From Blastobasis lacticolella (taxonomy: Eukaryota; Arthropoda; Insecta; Lepidoptera; Blastobasidae), in NCBI GenBank assembly GCA_905147135.1, contig LR990050.1:18226001-18290000 (forward strand): 64,000 bases of DNA, read 5' to 3'. Each line of letters opens with the position of its first letter. Within the stretch, counting starts at the first letter, position 1. Position numbers and translations under genes: made by a program. This document shows positions 18,694 to 31,020 of the stretch, piece after piece. Under the pieces are notes generated by a model. That model saw only the letters and a list, made by a program, of their open reading frames with translations. It was not told where the DNA came from and did no database searches.

Positions 18694-18984
18694 TGTAACG
18701 CGCGCGCTTGGCTCGGTTCCGTACCTGCGCCGCGAAAGCTTTGTCCAGCTGCGCTCGGCCCTTTCCGGGATCGGCGCGCGGACGGCCCGTGCCGCCCGCA
18801 CCCCGCATCCCGCGCCTCGCGTCCGAAGACGGACATGTGCAGACGCCATTCCATGACTCCGGCCCGCGTAGAAAAGAGCTATTATCCGTTGCCCCTCGCT
18901 TTACCTACCTTTCAATGTAAATAGAGTTAAGTTAACTGTGATTGTACATTCTTTTCTCCAATAAACTGTTATACCAACATTATA
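18694..18984 (+). repeat. 3' LTR of gypsy-like element
   Basis: Matches the 5' LTR over its whole length except ccaacat for ccaacct near its end. It is followed by the CGAG target duplication. Confidence 0.92.
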
Positions 18985-19609
18985 CGAGTCCTTTGGGCAA
19001 AGGGACAGCTAATGCCCCCTTTTTTGTAGCAACCTGATTTTAGCTAAACATTCACCAAATACTATCAATGTTGCTGTAGCGGCAAAGGAACATTTTTTTG
19101 AAGTGGTAATTCTCTTGTACTATACGACTCTATGATTGGTCAATTTTTAAAGCTCTTTTCACTGTAGCTGCTAATACAACTGTTCAGTTGATTTCGATGC
19201 ATGGTGAGTGTTTTTATCTGTCATTTTAGTACAATAATGCATAAGTTCCCGTTCCGATTAATAGTGCAACAAAGTTATCTGGCACGATGACAGCGTCGCT
19301 GTTGTTGGAATTGACATGACATTTCAAAATGGCGACACTTAATTCCAACTTTGGCAAGCGGGTCAGATAAGTTTGTGGCACTATAGTCTACTAAAAAGAG
19401 ATGAGTTGGAGGCACCGTTCCCATCGTAAGGTCAACGGGCAGTCAAAATATATCTCTCGTAGTCCTCATTACGAAGTGAATATTTTTACTTTGACGTATC
19501 ATTCAATTATGTATACTTTTTATTTAAAGAAAATGTAGCCGTAATATGAATCTGATGAATAAATAAATGATGATGATGAAGTCTGAGTACATCAGTACTA
19601 TCTTCCTCC
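18985..19609. other. Unassigned DNA
   Basis: No gene recognised. The run gaataaataaatgatgatgatg at 19555-19577 looks like a LINE or SINE 3' tail. Confidence 0.4.
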
Positions 19610-19880
19610 ATGCCTCCTTATTATTCAACTTTTCATCTTCCTCGAAAATCGTTGTCATCTGAGCGATCAACCCCGGCTTCTGTCAGGATCCGCTTTCCTG
19701 CTCTTTCTTTTCCACTTCACCCACGGCATCAACAATGATATCATACAAAAAAAACTCGTCGTAAGCCGTTGGCTCTCGCATTCGACTCGAGATCAATCCA
19801 TCGTTTCTTGGGCCTCCCGCGGGACCTCTTTCCTGATATCGGCATGTTTACGCATATATTTCTCACGTATCCGAGCACGT
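19610..19880 (-). pseudogene. RTE-like LINE C-terminal remnant
   Basis: On the minus strand, 19855-19795 encodes KRSRGRPKKRWIDL, the basic GRPKKRW motif seen at the C terminus of many RTE-type LINE proteins. A little downstream, another frame encodes WKRKSRKADPDRSRG and then a stop, so at least one frameshift is present. It resembles the remnant at 35485-35640 (GRPKKRWGDDMRA, WARKSEKADPGP). Confidence 0.65.
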
Positions 19881-20389
19881 TTTCAAACCACGCAGGCAAG
19901 CTTCTTCAATAAACAATTATTTCTTCAAACAATTTCGTAAAATGAAGGTACTCTTACATTCCTCTTGTCCCTATTAATAGAGACAAGGTCAAAGAGGGCA
20001 AAATGAATACACGTGAACGCTGTGTTTTGGAGGCACCTTGAGTTTAGGAACAACTTATCTATCATTTTCATTTCAATAAATACATTTTCTGGAAACTTTT
20101 GCCAATATTCAGCAATGCCTATCTGATTAGCGTTCGTACCTAATGATCGCTTTTAATCTCTCGTCTGGAATGAGCCAGACAGTTTCAATTGATCTGAAAA
20201 TAAAAGGTAAAATTCGATGACAGGTAACTTCTGATGTTGACAAAGAAAATAGAAGACTGTATACTTTTGTTTAGTTGCTATAATTATGCTATTTTCTATT
20301 AACTGTTTATCATATCCAGTTTATTATATCATCTACCAGAAGAAGGTTTTGCTGTAATCTCCACGCTTGACTTTAGGGTTGAAGATCAT
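19881..20389. other. Unassigned DNA
   Basis: No recognisable gene or repeat on either strand. Confidence 0.4.
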
Positions 20390-20537
20390 AATCATCTTGG
20401 CGTCAATGTCCCGGCTGTGCTTATGCTCGCGAGGGCCCAGGGTCCGGCTTTACCTATGATCCATTATTTGGCAGTTCAGTTTATTGCAATGGAGCGGTTG
20501 TAATCTGACCTATGCGACTCATGCGAATCATGGGTCG
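20390..20537 (-). mobile_element. SINE-C 3' fragment
   Basis: It reads catcttggcgtcaatgtccc then agggcccagggtccg, the reverse of the SINE-C 3' end. It diverges at about 20537. The head is missing. Confidence 0.8.
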
Positions 20538-21280
20538 CTGTATTGATATACTCAACAAACAATGCGAAAACTTTATTGATAAAGAAAGAAAATTATAGGT
20601 ACATTAAGTAACATTGACAAAAATGGACCTTCCATTAGTGCTTATTCTCACAGCAAAACTCACTCCGGCGTGCCAAATCGAATTTGAAAAGAAGTTCGCG
20701 TTCATTGAAACTGGAAATAACTTGTAGACGTTAAGAAGGGATACATTCCGATTTGAATATCAGGAGCGAACTTCGCCTGACGTTATAATAATGTCGGAGG
20801 ATGGTATTCGCTGTGATTTTACCTCCCACAACAATATTCACGAATTCTCGAGTATAGTTATTGAGTAGGGACAGTGTTGAGGTATAACATAATAAAACTA
20901 CGAGTTCAAGTTGAATTCGAAAGGATTTCCGTCTTCATCGGCATTAAATTAGGTCATAATCAGGCTCAAATAACCATCTAATCCAGGATATGAGCATCTT
21001 ATGTAATTAAAAGTTAGATTCCAGCACCAGTAGGCTAATTACGTAAAGTTGTTGCCAACAATTCTCTGATTTCAATTGTTAATATTATTACTTAAGCAAT
21101 TCTGTATCTATCATCGATTTCATGGGTTCAGTTGCTAACAAAGTTTCATTGCAATAAACTGAAACTATTAAATAGATCAAAGTGACAATTTTAATACTCA
21201 AATATTGTACGGGTCCACAATTTTATAAGTATTTCATACTTATTGGGGTTCCGTACCAAAATAATCTTAGTGTTAATCGT
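20538..21280. other. Unassigned DNA
   Basis: No gene or recognisable repeat. A+T-rich. Confidence 0.4.
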
Positions 21281-21617
21281 AATCATCTTAGTGTTAATTC
21301 CCGGTTGTGGTCTGGCGTACAAGGACCCAGGGTCCGCCTGGACCATTATCCATGATTTGAGCGACTATCATCGCACAGAGGTCAGATTAATATAACTACT
21401 ATTTCAACCCTGCTACCAGGGGAACCTGACCAGATTGAATCATGGTTACACATTCAGTGTTACGGTGTTTTCCAACGCCGTAAAAGCAAACGTGAGTATT
21501 CAAGTAACGGACATAACTCAAAAAGAGAGTCAATGGTACGAGGCAAAAGTGGGACTCGAACCCGGTACCTCTCGCTTACGAGTCGGATACCTTACCACTA
21601 GGTCACCCACGCTCCGA
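21281..21617 (-). mobile_element. SINE-C, diverged but near full length
   Basis: It runs from the reversed 3' end (cttagtgttaattcccgg) to the reversed tRNA-like head (gagtcggataccttaccact). An internal portion around 21460-21500 is altered relative to the 42528-42893 copy. Confidence 0.82.
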
Positions 21618-23169
21618 GAAATTTTATTGTTGTTTAATATATTTAACGAATTAGTCGCGGTTTGACGTTGATTTTCAATCATTTGTTTTTCTAGGTTTTC
21701 TAAAGAGCGGACATGGTGATGTCTGGGTTGCAAATATAGATAAAAATTTGTGACCTAATTACGCCCGTGTACTGTATTATAAACATTTGGAAGAACAAGA
21801 TATAAGTAGATGCAAAAAATTTATTGTATGTCTTGGTGCAATACTATCATTATTTGAATCTTTACTGAAAGTAAATAATATGCTGCTTGATTGATATGTT
21901 TACGTACCTATCCCTAAAACCGCTTAGAACGGCCAGTACCAAATTCAATTAAAGATTTAAAGATATTTTTTTTGCTTTTCAGTAAAAGAAAATTCATTAC
22001 GGATTCTACTGTCTGCTCCTGTATATAATTTTTTTTCTCTATGACCTATATACCATATCAGGCCCACTTTCAGTCGAGTTACCATAAGTGAAACCAATAG
22101 TTTCAAATTAGATGGTTGCATAATTGAAAGGATTGGCTCAAAATTGCCAGCGGCCCTTCGAACCGAACACCCTATTATAGCTGCAAGTCACTCTATCTTC
22201 TGACAGGCAATTCATATGGGGGCTGGAGCGTAAATTGACAGGCGCACTACATTTATGACCGGCAGTTTCCGCTGAAAGCGTCAACCACAATTGTGTGGAC
22301 GACGGCGATGCACCGGGGATTATAGGCAGGGATGAGCCGGCGAAGTGTGCCTATATTAAGTGAATGCAACAGGCAAAGTTTGGGAAGCCATTATCGACAC
22401 GACTGCGAGACAGAAACCACAGAAAGGGAATTAATATCGTCATGCAAATGTAGATGTGTATCTGGGTCTTCATACCGTTGTAATGTCCCAATGGATGAAA
22501 GGATTTTAATTAATGCTAAAAATTAAATGCGGCCTAAAAAATATAATGTGTGTGTGCATGTGGAGTAGCAGCAAGCTAAATGAAACGATTTTTGTGTTCT
22601 TTCTAAACGATTTTTTTTATAATTATTAGTAATCAGAAAACTTCGCACGAAGGGCCGGGGATCCCGGGGCTTCGATTGTGTTCGGTAAGATGATGATCGG
22701 GAAACAGAAAACTTGACATTTGACAAGTCATGTATCGAGATAATAAGCATTCCAACTCCGGTTCGAGTAGCAGTGTCTCTACCGTGCCCATCGTGGTACG
22801 GTAATGCACTTGGGATTTCGGTAAAGGTCCGACCCGCCAGCTAAACGTGTTAGCTCGCTTTATTGAATATCGGGAATATGACACTCTCCCACCGGACCCA
22901 CAACGTCGAAGGTCGAACTTTCGCATAGCTTGCATCCTCAGAGGGATTTTTTCTGAGGGACTTTGTACGTGTCCACGTAATGGATTTTAGATGGGCGCGC
23001 GCGCAAAGTAAATATGGACATTGTGTCGTAAAAACTCAATTTGCATTTTTTTTTTCGAATGGAAATGTTTGGTGCGGACTGTCGTTTGTTTTTACCTATT
23101 CCAATGAGCGGAGCTGTACTAATTCAGTACCTAAGAAGTGAAAAATGTCTATAGGTAAGTACTTAATCC
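21618..23169. other. Unassigned DNA
   Basis: No gene identified. The segments 22180-22340 and 22640-22935 are less A+T-rich, and the latter has open minus-strand frames, but no motif or splice structure supports coding. Confidence 0.4.
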
Positions 23170-23342
23170 TACTCATATTATTATTATAAATGAGAAAGTT
23201 TGGATGTTTGTTTGATACTTAATCACGCAAAAACGGCTGAACGGATTAGGATGAAATTTGGCACACAGATAGCTTATATAAAAACATTCGGCTACCATTT
23301 TCCAAGTCCACGCGGACGAAGTTGCGGACGAAAGCTAGTTAT
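23170..23342 (+). repeat. Lepidopteran-type interspersed repeat, possible non-autonomous Helitron
   Basis: It runs from ttattattataaatgagaaag through acggctgaacggattaggat to acgcggacgaag and gaaagctagtta. This type is very common in moth and butterfly genomes. The CTAG-T end is compatible with a Helitron, but no 3' hairpin was confirmed. Confidence 0.6.
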
Positions 23343-23639
23343 TTTATCAAAACTCAATTAATTACATATACGATTTGAGGTGCAAAGAGAGAATTTAAGT
23401 AGACAGCTACGAGAAGAAACTCAAACATTTGTTTAACACGTTGAACACCAGATTTATCCTTTTAGTAACACAAACGAAAACTTTACCGTTATTATAAATT
23501 CCTTGGCAGTTAAATGTAACTTCAAAATGGGTTTTGGGTTTGTTTCACGGATCAACCATATCTTAACTTTATCTACAATCTGTCTCAACCCAATTTTCCA
23601 TCGATGTAAACAGATATAAAATTTTTAACTAATGTGATT
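23343..23639. other. Unassigned DNA
   Basis: Nothing recognisable. Confidence 0.35.
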
Positions 23640-23800
23640 TGTATTATTTATATTTATGTTACGGGTCTGGGTGATATATGTATGATAAGTATGTATTTAA
23701 AAAGTGTAGTATGTAGTCTGGTACCCATAACACAAGCTTTGCTTACTTTGGCGTTAGATGGCGCTGTGTGAATTGTCCAAGCATATTCATTTATTTGTTT
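23640..23800 (+). mobile_element. SINE-A body fragment
   Basis: It contains gttacgggtctgggtgatat, then ataacacaagctttgcttac, then tagatggcgctgtgtgaatt, the SINE-A body without its tRNA-like head. Confidence 0.82.
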
Positions 23801-24220
23801 TTGTAGATAGTTTAAAGTGGTTATTTGCTTTCAAAATTGAAACAAAGTGACCCGTGGTGTGAATTCATATAAATGCCTTTGACTTTGACTTTAACTTTTG
23901 GCCGATTGACGAGTTCATTCTATACAATTAGTGGTTTGTTTACATCGATAGAAAAATTGGTTTCAGATATAGTATTTTGTCTTTGGCCAAACCTGATTTC
24001 TAGGCAAACAAGTTTGATCTAGGCCGAAATCATTTCCGAATAACTTTAGTTATTATTTCTGTCAGAATTAGGACAGACTCCGCCGCGTGCCGAATATGAC
24101 GTCATTACGGTATTTCTAGCCAACCGCAAGGGAGCGCATCGATCCACAGTTCGTTTCTGAATCAAAATGATGTCTAGACTCCCGTCCGTCTCCGACATAT
24201 AGGTATATTTCTGTTAGGTT
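23801..24220. other. Unassigned DNA
   Basis: No gene seen. tgcctttgactttgacttta at 23873-23892 is a short simple run. Confidence 0.35.
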
Positions 24221-24560
24221 GGAGAGTCGGTGGCCTAGTGGCTAAGGAGTCCGACTCGTAAGAGAGAGGTACCGAAGTAGAGCCTCAGTACCGCTATATA
24301 CAATGACTATTTTCTGAGTTATGAAAGTACATCAGTTGAACCCTAACCGATGCTCTTACACTAAGGGAAACATCGTGATGAAACCTGCACATTCAGGCGA
24401 CTGAATGCATAATCATGATCCAATCTGTCAGGTGTCTCTGTTAACAGGGTCACGGAGGTCAGATGGTCGCTCCACTGTAATTACCAGATCTGCCAAATCC
24501 TGGATCATGATCAAGGCGGACCCCCGGCCCTTGTACGCATAAACACAGCTGGGATATTGA
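24221..24560 (+). mobile_element. SINE-C, near full length
   Basis: The head ggagagtcggtggcctagtg is followed by the body (ttctgagttatgaaagtaca; cctgcacattcaggcgactg) and 3' region (ggatcatgatcaaggcggac). The (atg)n tail is lost and the box-B-like region is degraded. Confidence 0.83.
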
Positions 24561-24719
24561 CTATTCTGCAAGCAAATACACAGGTTCTGCAAGCTATTAA
24601 AATTTACATAAAAAAAAAAGCTTACTACTCTATAGATGAGTTTTTAGATGAGCGAAGCCTTTATTTAGTCCCTCTCCGTTATTAGATTGATATCACCCAC
24701 TTCTAGTCATTTAATTGAA

Positions 24720-25137
24720 TACAATGAATAATATTATACTATAAAAAATTGTTTCTTTCTGTGACACGCAACATTGTATGCGACTATTTGTTTCATTGTA
24801 TTGTATTTGACATTTCGATTAATTAATATTTGATATATACTTTTCGAACATTGTATTTGACATTTCATATTATGACATTTAATTTTATATTTGACATGTT
24901 TGAAGCATTTTGTATTTTTCTTATAATTATTTAATTTAACATTTGACTTAATTATTATTTGATATTATAATACTAATTTAATTCTTGACAATTTCGAATC
25001 ATGATAATTTGATACTATTGAATTAATTGTTTGTTGACATTGACATCAACTATTAGTACTTAATTCTATTCATGAAACTATTTTAAATGACGATGTATGA
25101 TTATTACTACGAATAAATGAATATGAATATGAATATT
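24720..25137 (+). repeat. A+T-rich LINE-3'-UTR-like tract
   Basis: Very A+T-rich with repeated tatttgacattt-like phrases (about 24805, 24855, 24880) and a terminal gaatatgaatatgaat run at 25120-25136 that resembles a LINE tail. No coding remains. Confidence 0.4.
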
Positions 25138-25225
25138 AGGTTAGGCTAGTATTGCGTCAAAGAAATGAAGAACCGCCCGTGAAGCCTTATCTCTAGTTTG
25201 GGTTGGCCTGAAATCGGGTTTGACA

Positions 25226-25732
25226 TAAATAAATAAATATTCTTGGACGATTCACACAGCCCTAAAGTAAGCAAAGATTGTGTTATGGGTGCTAGATAAC
25301 AAATAAAGTACTTATTTAATTTTAAATACATACTTCATCATCACAGCCCGTAACAGTCCACTGCAGGACTTGGGGCCTCTCCCACGAATGGGGAGGTTAT
25401 TGAGATAATCTCCACGCTTGGCAGGCGGGTTGGAGATCGCAGTGTTTAAATAAAGCAATGGAAAATACTGCTGCCCATTTTTCAGACTACGGACACTCTT
25501 GATCTTTTGCCTCGAAAACATTAGTCGCCTTGTACGACACCCATGAGTGTAAGGGGTTGGTGCTATTCTACTCTGCCGGACACCACACGGCCATACATAT
25601 TATATGTTTATAACACCCAGACCCGTAACAAAATTTTAAATTAATCTTTTCAGTTTCTAGCCCGCCGGGAATATAACCCGGGACCTCTGCGTGACAGCCG
25701 TCATGTTAACAAACTGAACCACTCAGGTCGTC
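25226..25732 (-). mobile_element. SINE-A, split by SINE-B
   Basis: Left part, 25226-25334: the body in reverse (cttggacgattcacacagcc). Right part, 25593-25732: the reversed prefix (acacccagacccgtaac) and tRNA-like head (gaaccactcaggtcgtc). The two parts are contiguous in the copy at 43775-44029. Confidence 0.85.
25335..25592 (-). mobile_element. SINE-B inserted in SINE-A
   Basis: It runs from tcatcatcacagcccgtaac to cggacaccacacggcc. Flanks ATACATACT (25326-25334) and ATACATATT (25593-25601) form a 9-bp target duplication with one change. This is one of the longest SINE-B copies and helps define its 5' end. Confidence 0.85.
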
Positions 25733-26159
25733 GCACACAGAGGATGATAGCCACCACATTTTGTGCTTGCAAGAAAGACCTAATGCCCTAATGCAGATAA
25801 CAAGAGCTGACGTATCAACTGAACCGTGCTCGGGAAAAATGGACGACAGCGTTCCGTTCCGAACCCGACGAAAGCCAAAGGAACAATTCCGCTGTAGGAA
25901 ATAATATAAAAATCTACAATTTGCCAGCGCGAGGGCCTGCATTCCCGCCCCTTTGCGGAGTTGCCACTGTGGTATTCGCAAAATGTTATAAATAAATAAA
26001 GTTGCCCAACGGCAGTTGAGAGAGCATTGCTTGTAATTCTTTTAAAGGAGCTCTTTAATTGTTTCCCGACTGTTTACGCTTTTCAGACGGCTCGCAGGTT
26101 AGCGGGCTTGGTAATTGGAAAGTTGGCGGTTCTGTTTCTTTTTAGACGCAAGTATCACG
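25733..26159. other. Unassigned DNA
   Basis: No recognisable gene. Open minus-strand frames at 25706-25981 overlap SINE-A and have no known motif. Confidence 0.4.
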
Positions 26160-26330
26160 TTTTTCTTTTCAATTGAACTAGCCAGGCATTTGACCGCCAT
26201 CTCACCTGGTGGTAAGTGAGATAGGGCATGCCTGTCTAGGGACAGCATATTCACTCTTGAATGCGTCCAGATTATAATGATCAGGGAACACACTCGCTGG
26301 CAGCGTGTTCCATTCCTTTACATTACATAG
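26160..26330 (-). pseudogene. LINE RT C-terminal fragment
   Basis: The minus strand encodes a KEWNTLPASVFPDHYNLDAF-type C terminus and continues ggtgagatggcggtcaaatg and cctg. This matches the 3' end of the LINE piece at 46712-47222 (KEWNALPASVFPNQYNLDAF). Frame disruptions make it inactive. Confidence 0.72.
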
Positions 26331-27929
26331 TTTGTACGTAAAGGGGCAGCAAATAAATTAGAAGGATTATGAGTATATTTGTTGCTCCTTCACCCAAAAT
26401 TACTGAACGGAATTTAATGAAATTTGGTAATAATGTAGCATATAGCCCATACACTGTAATTTATCCCAACAATTAATGTGGTTCCGGGAACAAATGCCAA
26501 ATGCAAAGGTAAACCACTTAAAATGTATGGACGTTTTGAAAATTATCTTTGCTTTTATTTAAAACAAACGGCTAAAATGGAATGATGTGGTACATTTTTA
26601 GAATCGTCTCAGATAGTGCTTTCATTTGATATGCCACATGAAAAAAAAAGTTTTTTTTTAACACGTCCGCCATCTTGAATTCCGGTCCAAAATCAGGAGT
26701 GACATCACCAGTGACAAACTTCGTGTTTAGCAGGTCCGAATGAGTAAATAAAACACGGTTAGCCAAATGTTATCCAAAATACCGCTAGAATTTTAACCTG
26801 TGTGGGATAATAGATAAGTTTAGAACAAAATTCATTTGTTGGATTTTAATAGTAGGTATAATTTTTTCTCAAGGACTAAAACTTACGTAAAATCATTGAT
26901 TTTAGCATGTTTAAAGATAAAGCAGTCTGAAAAGGTATTTAAAACTTTAAGATTTTTTGGAACTTTTGGAATATCAATCAGGACAAAATTCTCTACATTT
27001 CCACCTATTTTCAGCTTGTTATTTCAATTGTCCGTGTTTGGACAATGTTTCGTCTAATTTTCCAGTATTATTATTGCGAGGACTAGAGTGCTTTTAGAGA
27101 GCCAGAGGCGTAAGGGAGGGCAGCCCTTCCCGTAGCGCTGGAACTGTGGCGTTTACCCTCAAACAAAACATACATTTCCAGGTACTAATTTTAGAAATTT
27201 CCTATTAAATATATACAATTTCCTATGAAATGGATACAATTCCTAGATTTCACATATTTCCGGTAACATATAGGTATGTAAAATGCATGTACAAGCAGCG
27301 AGTTTCAGTCCTTTTAGCAAAACGCTGCGTGCAAGTGAAATGTTGATAATGCAGCTGATGATGATTTGTGTTTATGATGATATAGCTCGCTAAATTCAGG
27401 CATCGACTCGATGATTTCTAATCTACACTGCGTAGTAAGTCAGGCCTCAACGCCGCCAAATGTTGACAAACCGAATGACAGTTAGGAAGTATTACATAAT
27501 AACCATTGTGGGCTTTTACTGGCTCTTTATTTAAACGATGTCGTAAAGAAAAATCGTTCCCCTAATATCGGACCATCTGTCGCCCGAAAGAAAAGAAGTT
27601 TCGATGCGACTTTTTATGGGCACATCACAGTTGCCAATATTTAGTATGAAAATGTTTTTGATGTGTCCCCCGAAGTTGGGGGTTGTGGCAACTTTTATTT
27701 TTTTCATTGTTATTGTTATTTGGGCGTTGTTTAGTTTGACGTTTTCGTTACGATGTTGTGTTGGATAAAACAGATTATTTTAATGGTGTTTTAAGAAAAC
27801 ATTGTCTAGCTACGTAATATAAAATAGAATTAACGTTATACGATATGCCACAGACAGATAGTACTATAAAAATAATTCGAACAAGTCTCTTACATTAGAC
27901 AGCATTAGAGCAGCTTAAATTTCAAATTC
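26331..27929. other. Unassigned DNA
   Basis: 26370-26760 has phrases such as aaaattactgaacggaattt and cacgtccgccatcttgaatt that look like old dispersed repeats. No gene was recognised. Confidence 0.4.
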
Positions 27930-28190
27930 AACTAGGACTCGTTAAGCCTGAGGACTGCATCTGGGTGATTACCTCCGCTCTTATCTAATTCTGCCAAGCA
28001 ACACTGTTTGAATTGTTGTATTCCAGTTTGAAGGAGAAGATGATACCTTACCGACAAGAGGTTTATCATCTTAGTCCTCAGCGACAACACATTGCAGCTT
28101 TGTATTTTTTGTTTCAAGATAAGCAAATGCATGAATCGTAGATGTTAATTATCGGCGAGATTGGAATGTTAGCGACCTTCATGGTTATAG
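27930..28190 (+). repeat. Family-D interspersed repeat
   Basis: The longest family-D copy here: ttaagcctgaggactgcatc, ttctgccaagcaacactg, then acaagaggtttatcatctta, gcgacaacacattgcagc and gcaaatgcatgaatcgtaga. Parts recur at 45-115, 2085-2200 and 38470-38525. Confidence 0.55.
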
Positions 28191-31020
28191 AAGAGTGACC
28201 CTGAAGGGTAAAATGCATGCTACCTGTCAGTTTGATAATCATTTTACTTGTCAGACGCAATTGTAAACAAACAATTTCAATTTATTAATTGGTAAAATAT
28301 TTATATATATATATTTTATTAAATTAGTGAAGTGCTTTGGACCAGTACCATTTATGTATATTAATACTCGTTGATTATCGATTGTAGAATGTGTATAGTA
28401 TTTGAAATAAATGCGTGTTAAAGATTCTTGTTTAATGAGCTTTTTCGAAATATCTCAAAGTATTAGTAATTTTCTGACTGAATGAATACGCCGAGCTCAG
28501 TAATATGTACTGTAGAAACAATGATAACTCATAATTACCTCTTAATCCCTAAAAATATATAAAGTTATTGTTTGTTCGAACGTGCGATAGTGATGTGTAC
28601 GCTGCCTTTTCTCAATGTCGATGTAAACAAAAAATAGCTATTAATCACGAGGAGTGGAAAAATTGGAAAAGTCCTTTGCTCAACAGTGGAATGATGTAGG
28701 CTAATATGAATAATTGAGCTTTAAATTCGTAAGTTCACTTAATTTGTATTATTTTAGATTATTTATCATTGTTTATGAACGCAGAAAAATGCTGATGTTC
28801 TTAAAAATCGGCAAATACTCGTATCAAGCGTATGGGTGAACCTGGCGGGATCCTATGTTAAAACATTTTATTTTTACATTACAACATAATGTAATGTAAA
28901 AAAGCTGTGCTATAATGGCTACATAAGCTGATGATGTCTTAGGAATATTTTTGTTAAGTATATCGATATCGATAATATTGCTTAATCTAACATATCGAAA
29001 GAATATATCGACAGAGTGAACATCCCTTTTTATTTGACGCTGACAAAAACTTAAGGAGATTTAATTATTTTTTGTCCTAATTTTTTAATTATTGATTACC
29101 TTGCACGCATTTTTTGTATGAAAAACCTGTCACAGCCCCCTCTATAGACTGGCAAGAAGGTCGATAACATTCCAATATCTTTGTCGGCGACGAATAGGTA
29201 CCGCTTTTCATCACGCTGCCTAGTCATTTAGTCACCAGTAGGTAATGTAAAAATCATTTGGATGAGTGATGATGAGAGATGAGCTCAACCACAGTACGAT
29301 TTCTGCGCTTCCTGTCCGAACGATCGCGATTTGGAACGACCTTCCTTCCCATTTCGAAACGGTCTAACACCTATGTATCTCAAAAGCCGTTGCCACATTC
29401 GCTACTCCACGGTTGTGATCAGATGGCCCGTTTTTTTATCGCCTAGGCACACGGTAAGACAACCAATCAGTTCACTCGAAACGCCTGACCACTCATAAAA
29501 AGTTGCTACCGTCGTCGTCCTGGACATTATCAACCTAAGGGGAGCACACGCAGTGCCGGCCTTTATACCTACATGCCTTTTGAAGTGCCCCAAGTACCCT
29601 CTCGCTCGTTTGCCCCTTTTTGGTATAGAAATATTTATTTATTAAAAATCCAACGTAACTAAAAATAACGGCTGATTGTTTCTAAAACTTATTCTGTTTC
29701 AAGAGTTCCAAAAAGCAGTTCCATTCCCCTGCCACGTTATTGTTTAATACTCAATATTTCGCAACACTAACACCTAACATCCAAAGTTTTCCGACGCCAC
29801 CGCTATATCCCGCGACTAATAAAAGGTAAAAGCCTCGACAATGTTTCCAATTCGGCCGGCGATATGTATTAATACTGGCTGTGGGCAGGTTTTAAAGTTA
29901 CCTAGAAAGTCTGTTGCTGGTTCTATTGAACGGTAACCTGTTTTTGTTTTCAAAAATATTCTCTTTTTGAAAGGGTTTGTAAATACCACATATCGTTTGT
30001 CGTCAGTTTTGCCTCTTTAATCTGAGGTAATTTTATGAAAAGGGTAGTTATCAAAATAAAATGGTATTCACCATGCCGTCTGATTACACCTACAAAGTTT
30101 CATCGTTATTGGATTTACCATTTCGAAGAAATTGCTAAAATTGCTTGTTTGAAAATTTCAGTGTCCGGCATTTTCGGCATACAAAACGCTAATTTAATTG
30201 ATACGAGTAAGAACCTAATGTTTTTACTACGCCGAATCTTTTATTTGTAAGCTACAAAATATTGAAATTAAAGTTTAATAACACGACTTCGATAATTATA
30301 AACTTTTTTGAAACCGAATCAAATAACGGAACGTTGAATCGCAAAAAGGTGCAGCGGGCACCGTTTGCGCAGAATAAACGAAACTTCCAATTCAGTTGCT
30401 TCCCAAAGTGGAAATGCAACGATTGAAAGCGATGGACTCCATCCAGCGACGGTGTATCGGAGGCGAGCGAATAAAACTAAGGTATTGCATAAATTGAGAC
30501 CCTTCTTATTATAAAGGGGATACCGGTTGGGTGGTCACAAAGATTGTATTGAGCTAAGCTCCTTTCGTCGGCAAAAAAATTACTACAGTGTCAAGAAAGG
30601 TCGTGTGCTCACTGAGCTGCTGTATTCGAGAAGGGACTTAATACGTCCATCGTAGACTATTGATACATCGCAATCTCAAAACTCGACGCTTCTGTGTGAA
30701 TTGCTTTTGATATGGACGATTTTGAATTGCTTTTGATATGTCTTGCTTTGAATTGAATTTCTGATTAGATTATTTCGTTCGCAATTGTTCCATGGGGGGA
30801 GGGAGGAAGCGTCTCATATGACTGTATACCTACTGTGTCCATACTTACGTTATTCAACCAGAGAGCGAAGAGAGAGAGCTTTCAGAAACAAAAGAAAACA
30901 AATGACAATCGGACATCAACCAAGCGGCCAATAAAAAGTCGAAAATCGGCAAATGAACAAACATTCTTAATTCACTCCGCTCACCGTGGATTATATACAG
31001 GCAGTGTTGTAAAAAAATAA
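28191..31020. other. Unassigned DNA with one small hairpin
   Basis: No gene recognised. At 28871-28902, TTTTTACATTAC and GTAATGTAAAAA form 12-bp inverted arms around an 8-bp loop. A tatcgatatcgata run occurs near 28960. Confidence 0.4.

Larger units (their letters stand above)
15894..18984 (+). mobile_element. Compact, internally deleted gypsy/mag-like LTR element
   Basis: A 3091-bp element with 291-bp LTRs differing by eye at one base, flanked by CGAG (15890-15893 and 18985-18988; ACGAG is also possible). It has a tRNA-Lys-type primer site, a strong polypurine tract and a single open 794-codon frame. Relatives encode RT, RNase H and integrase core, which are missing here, so it needs enzymes in trans. 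Near-identical LTRs show that a copy of this form moved recently. Confidence 0.92.
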
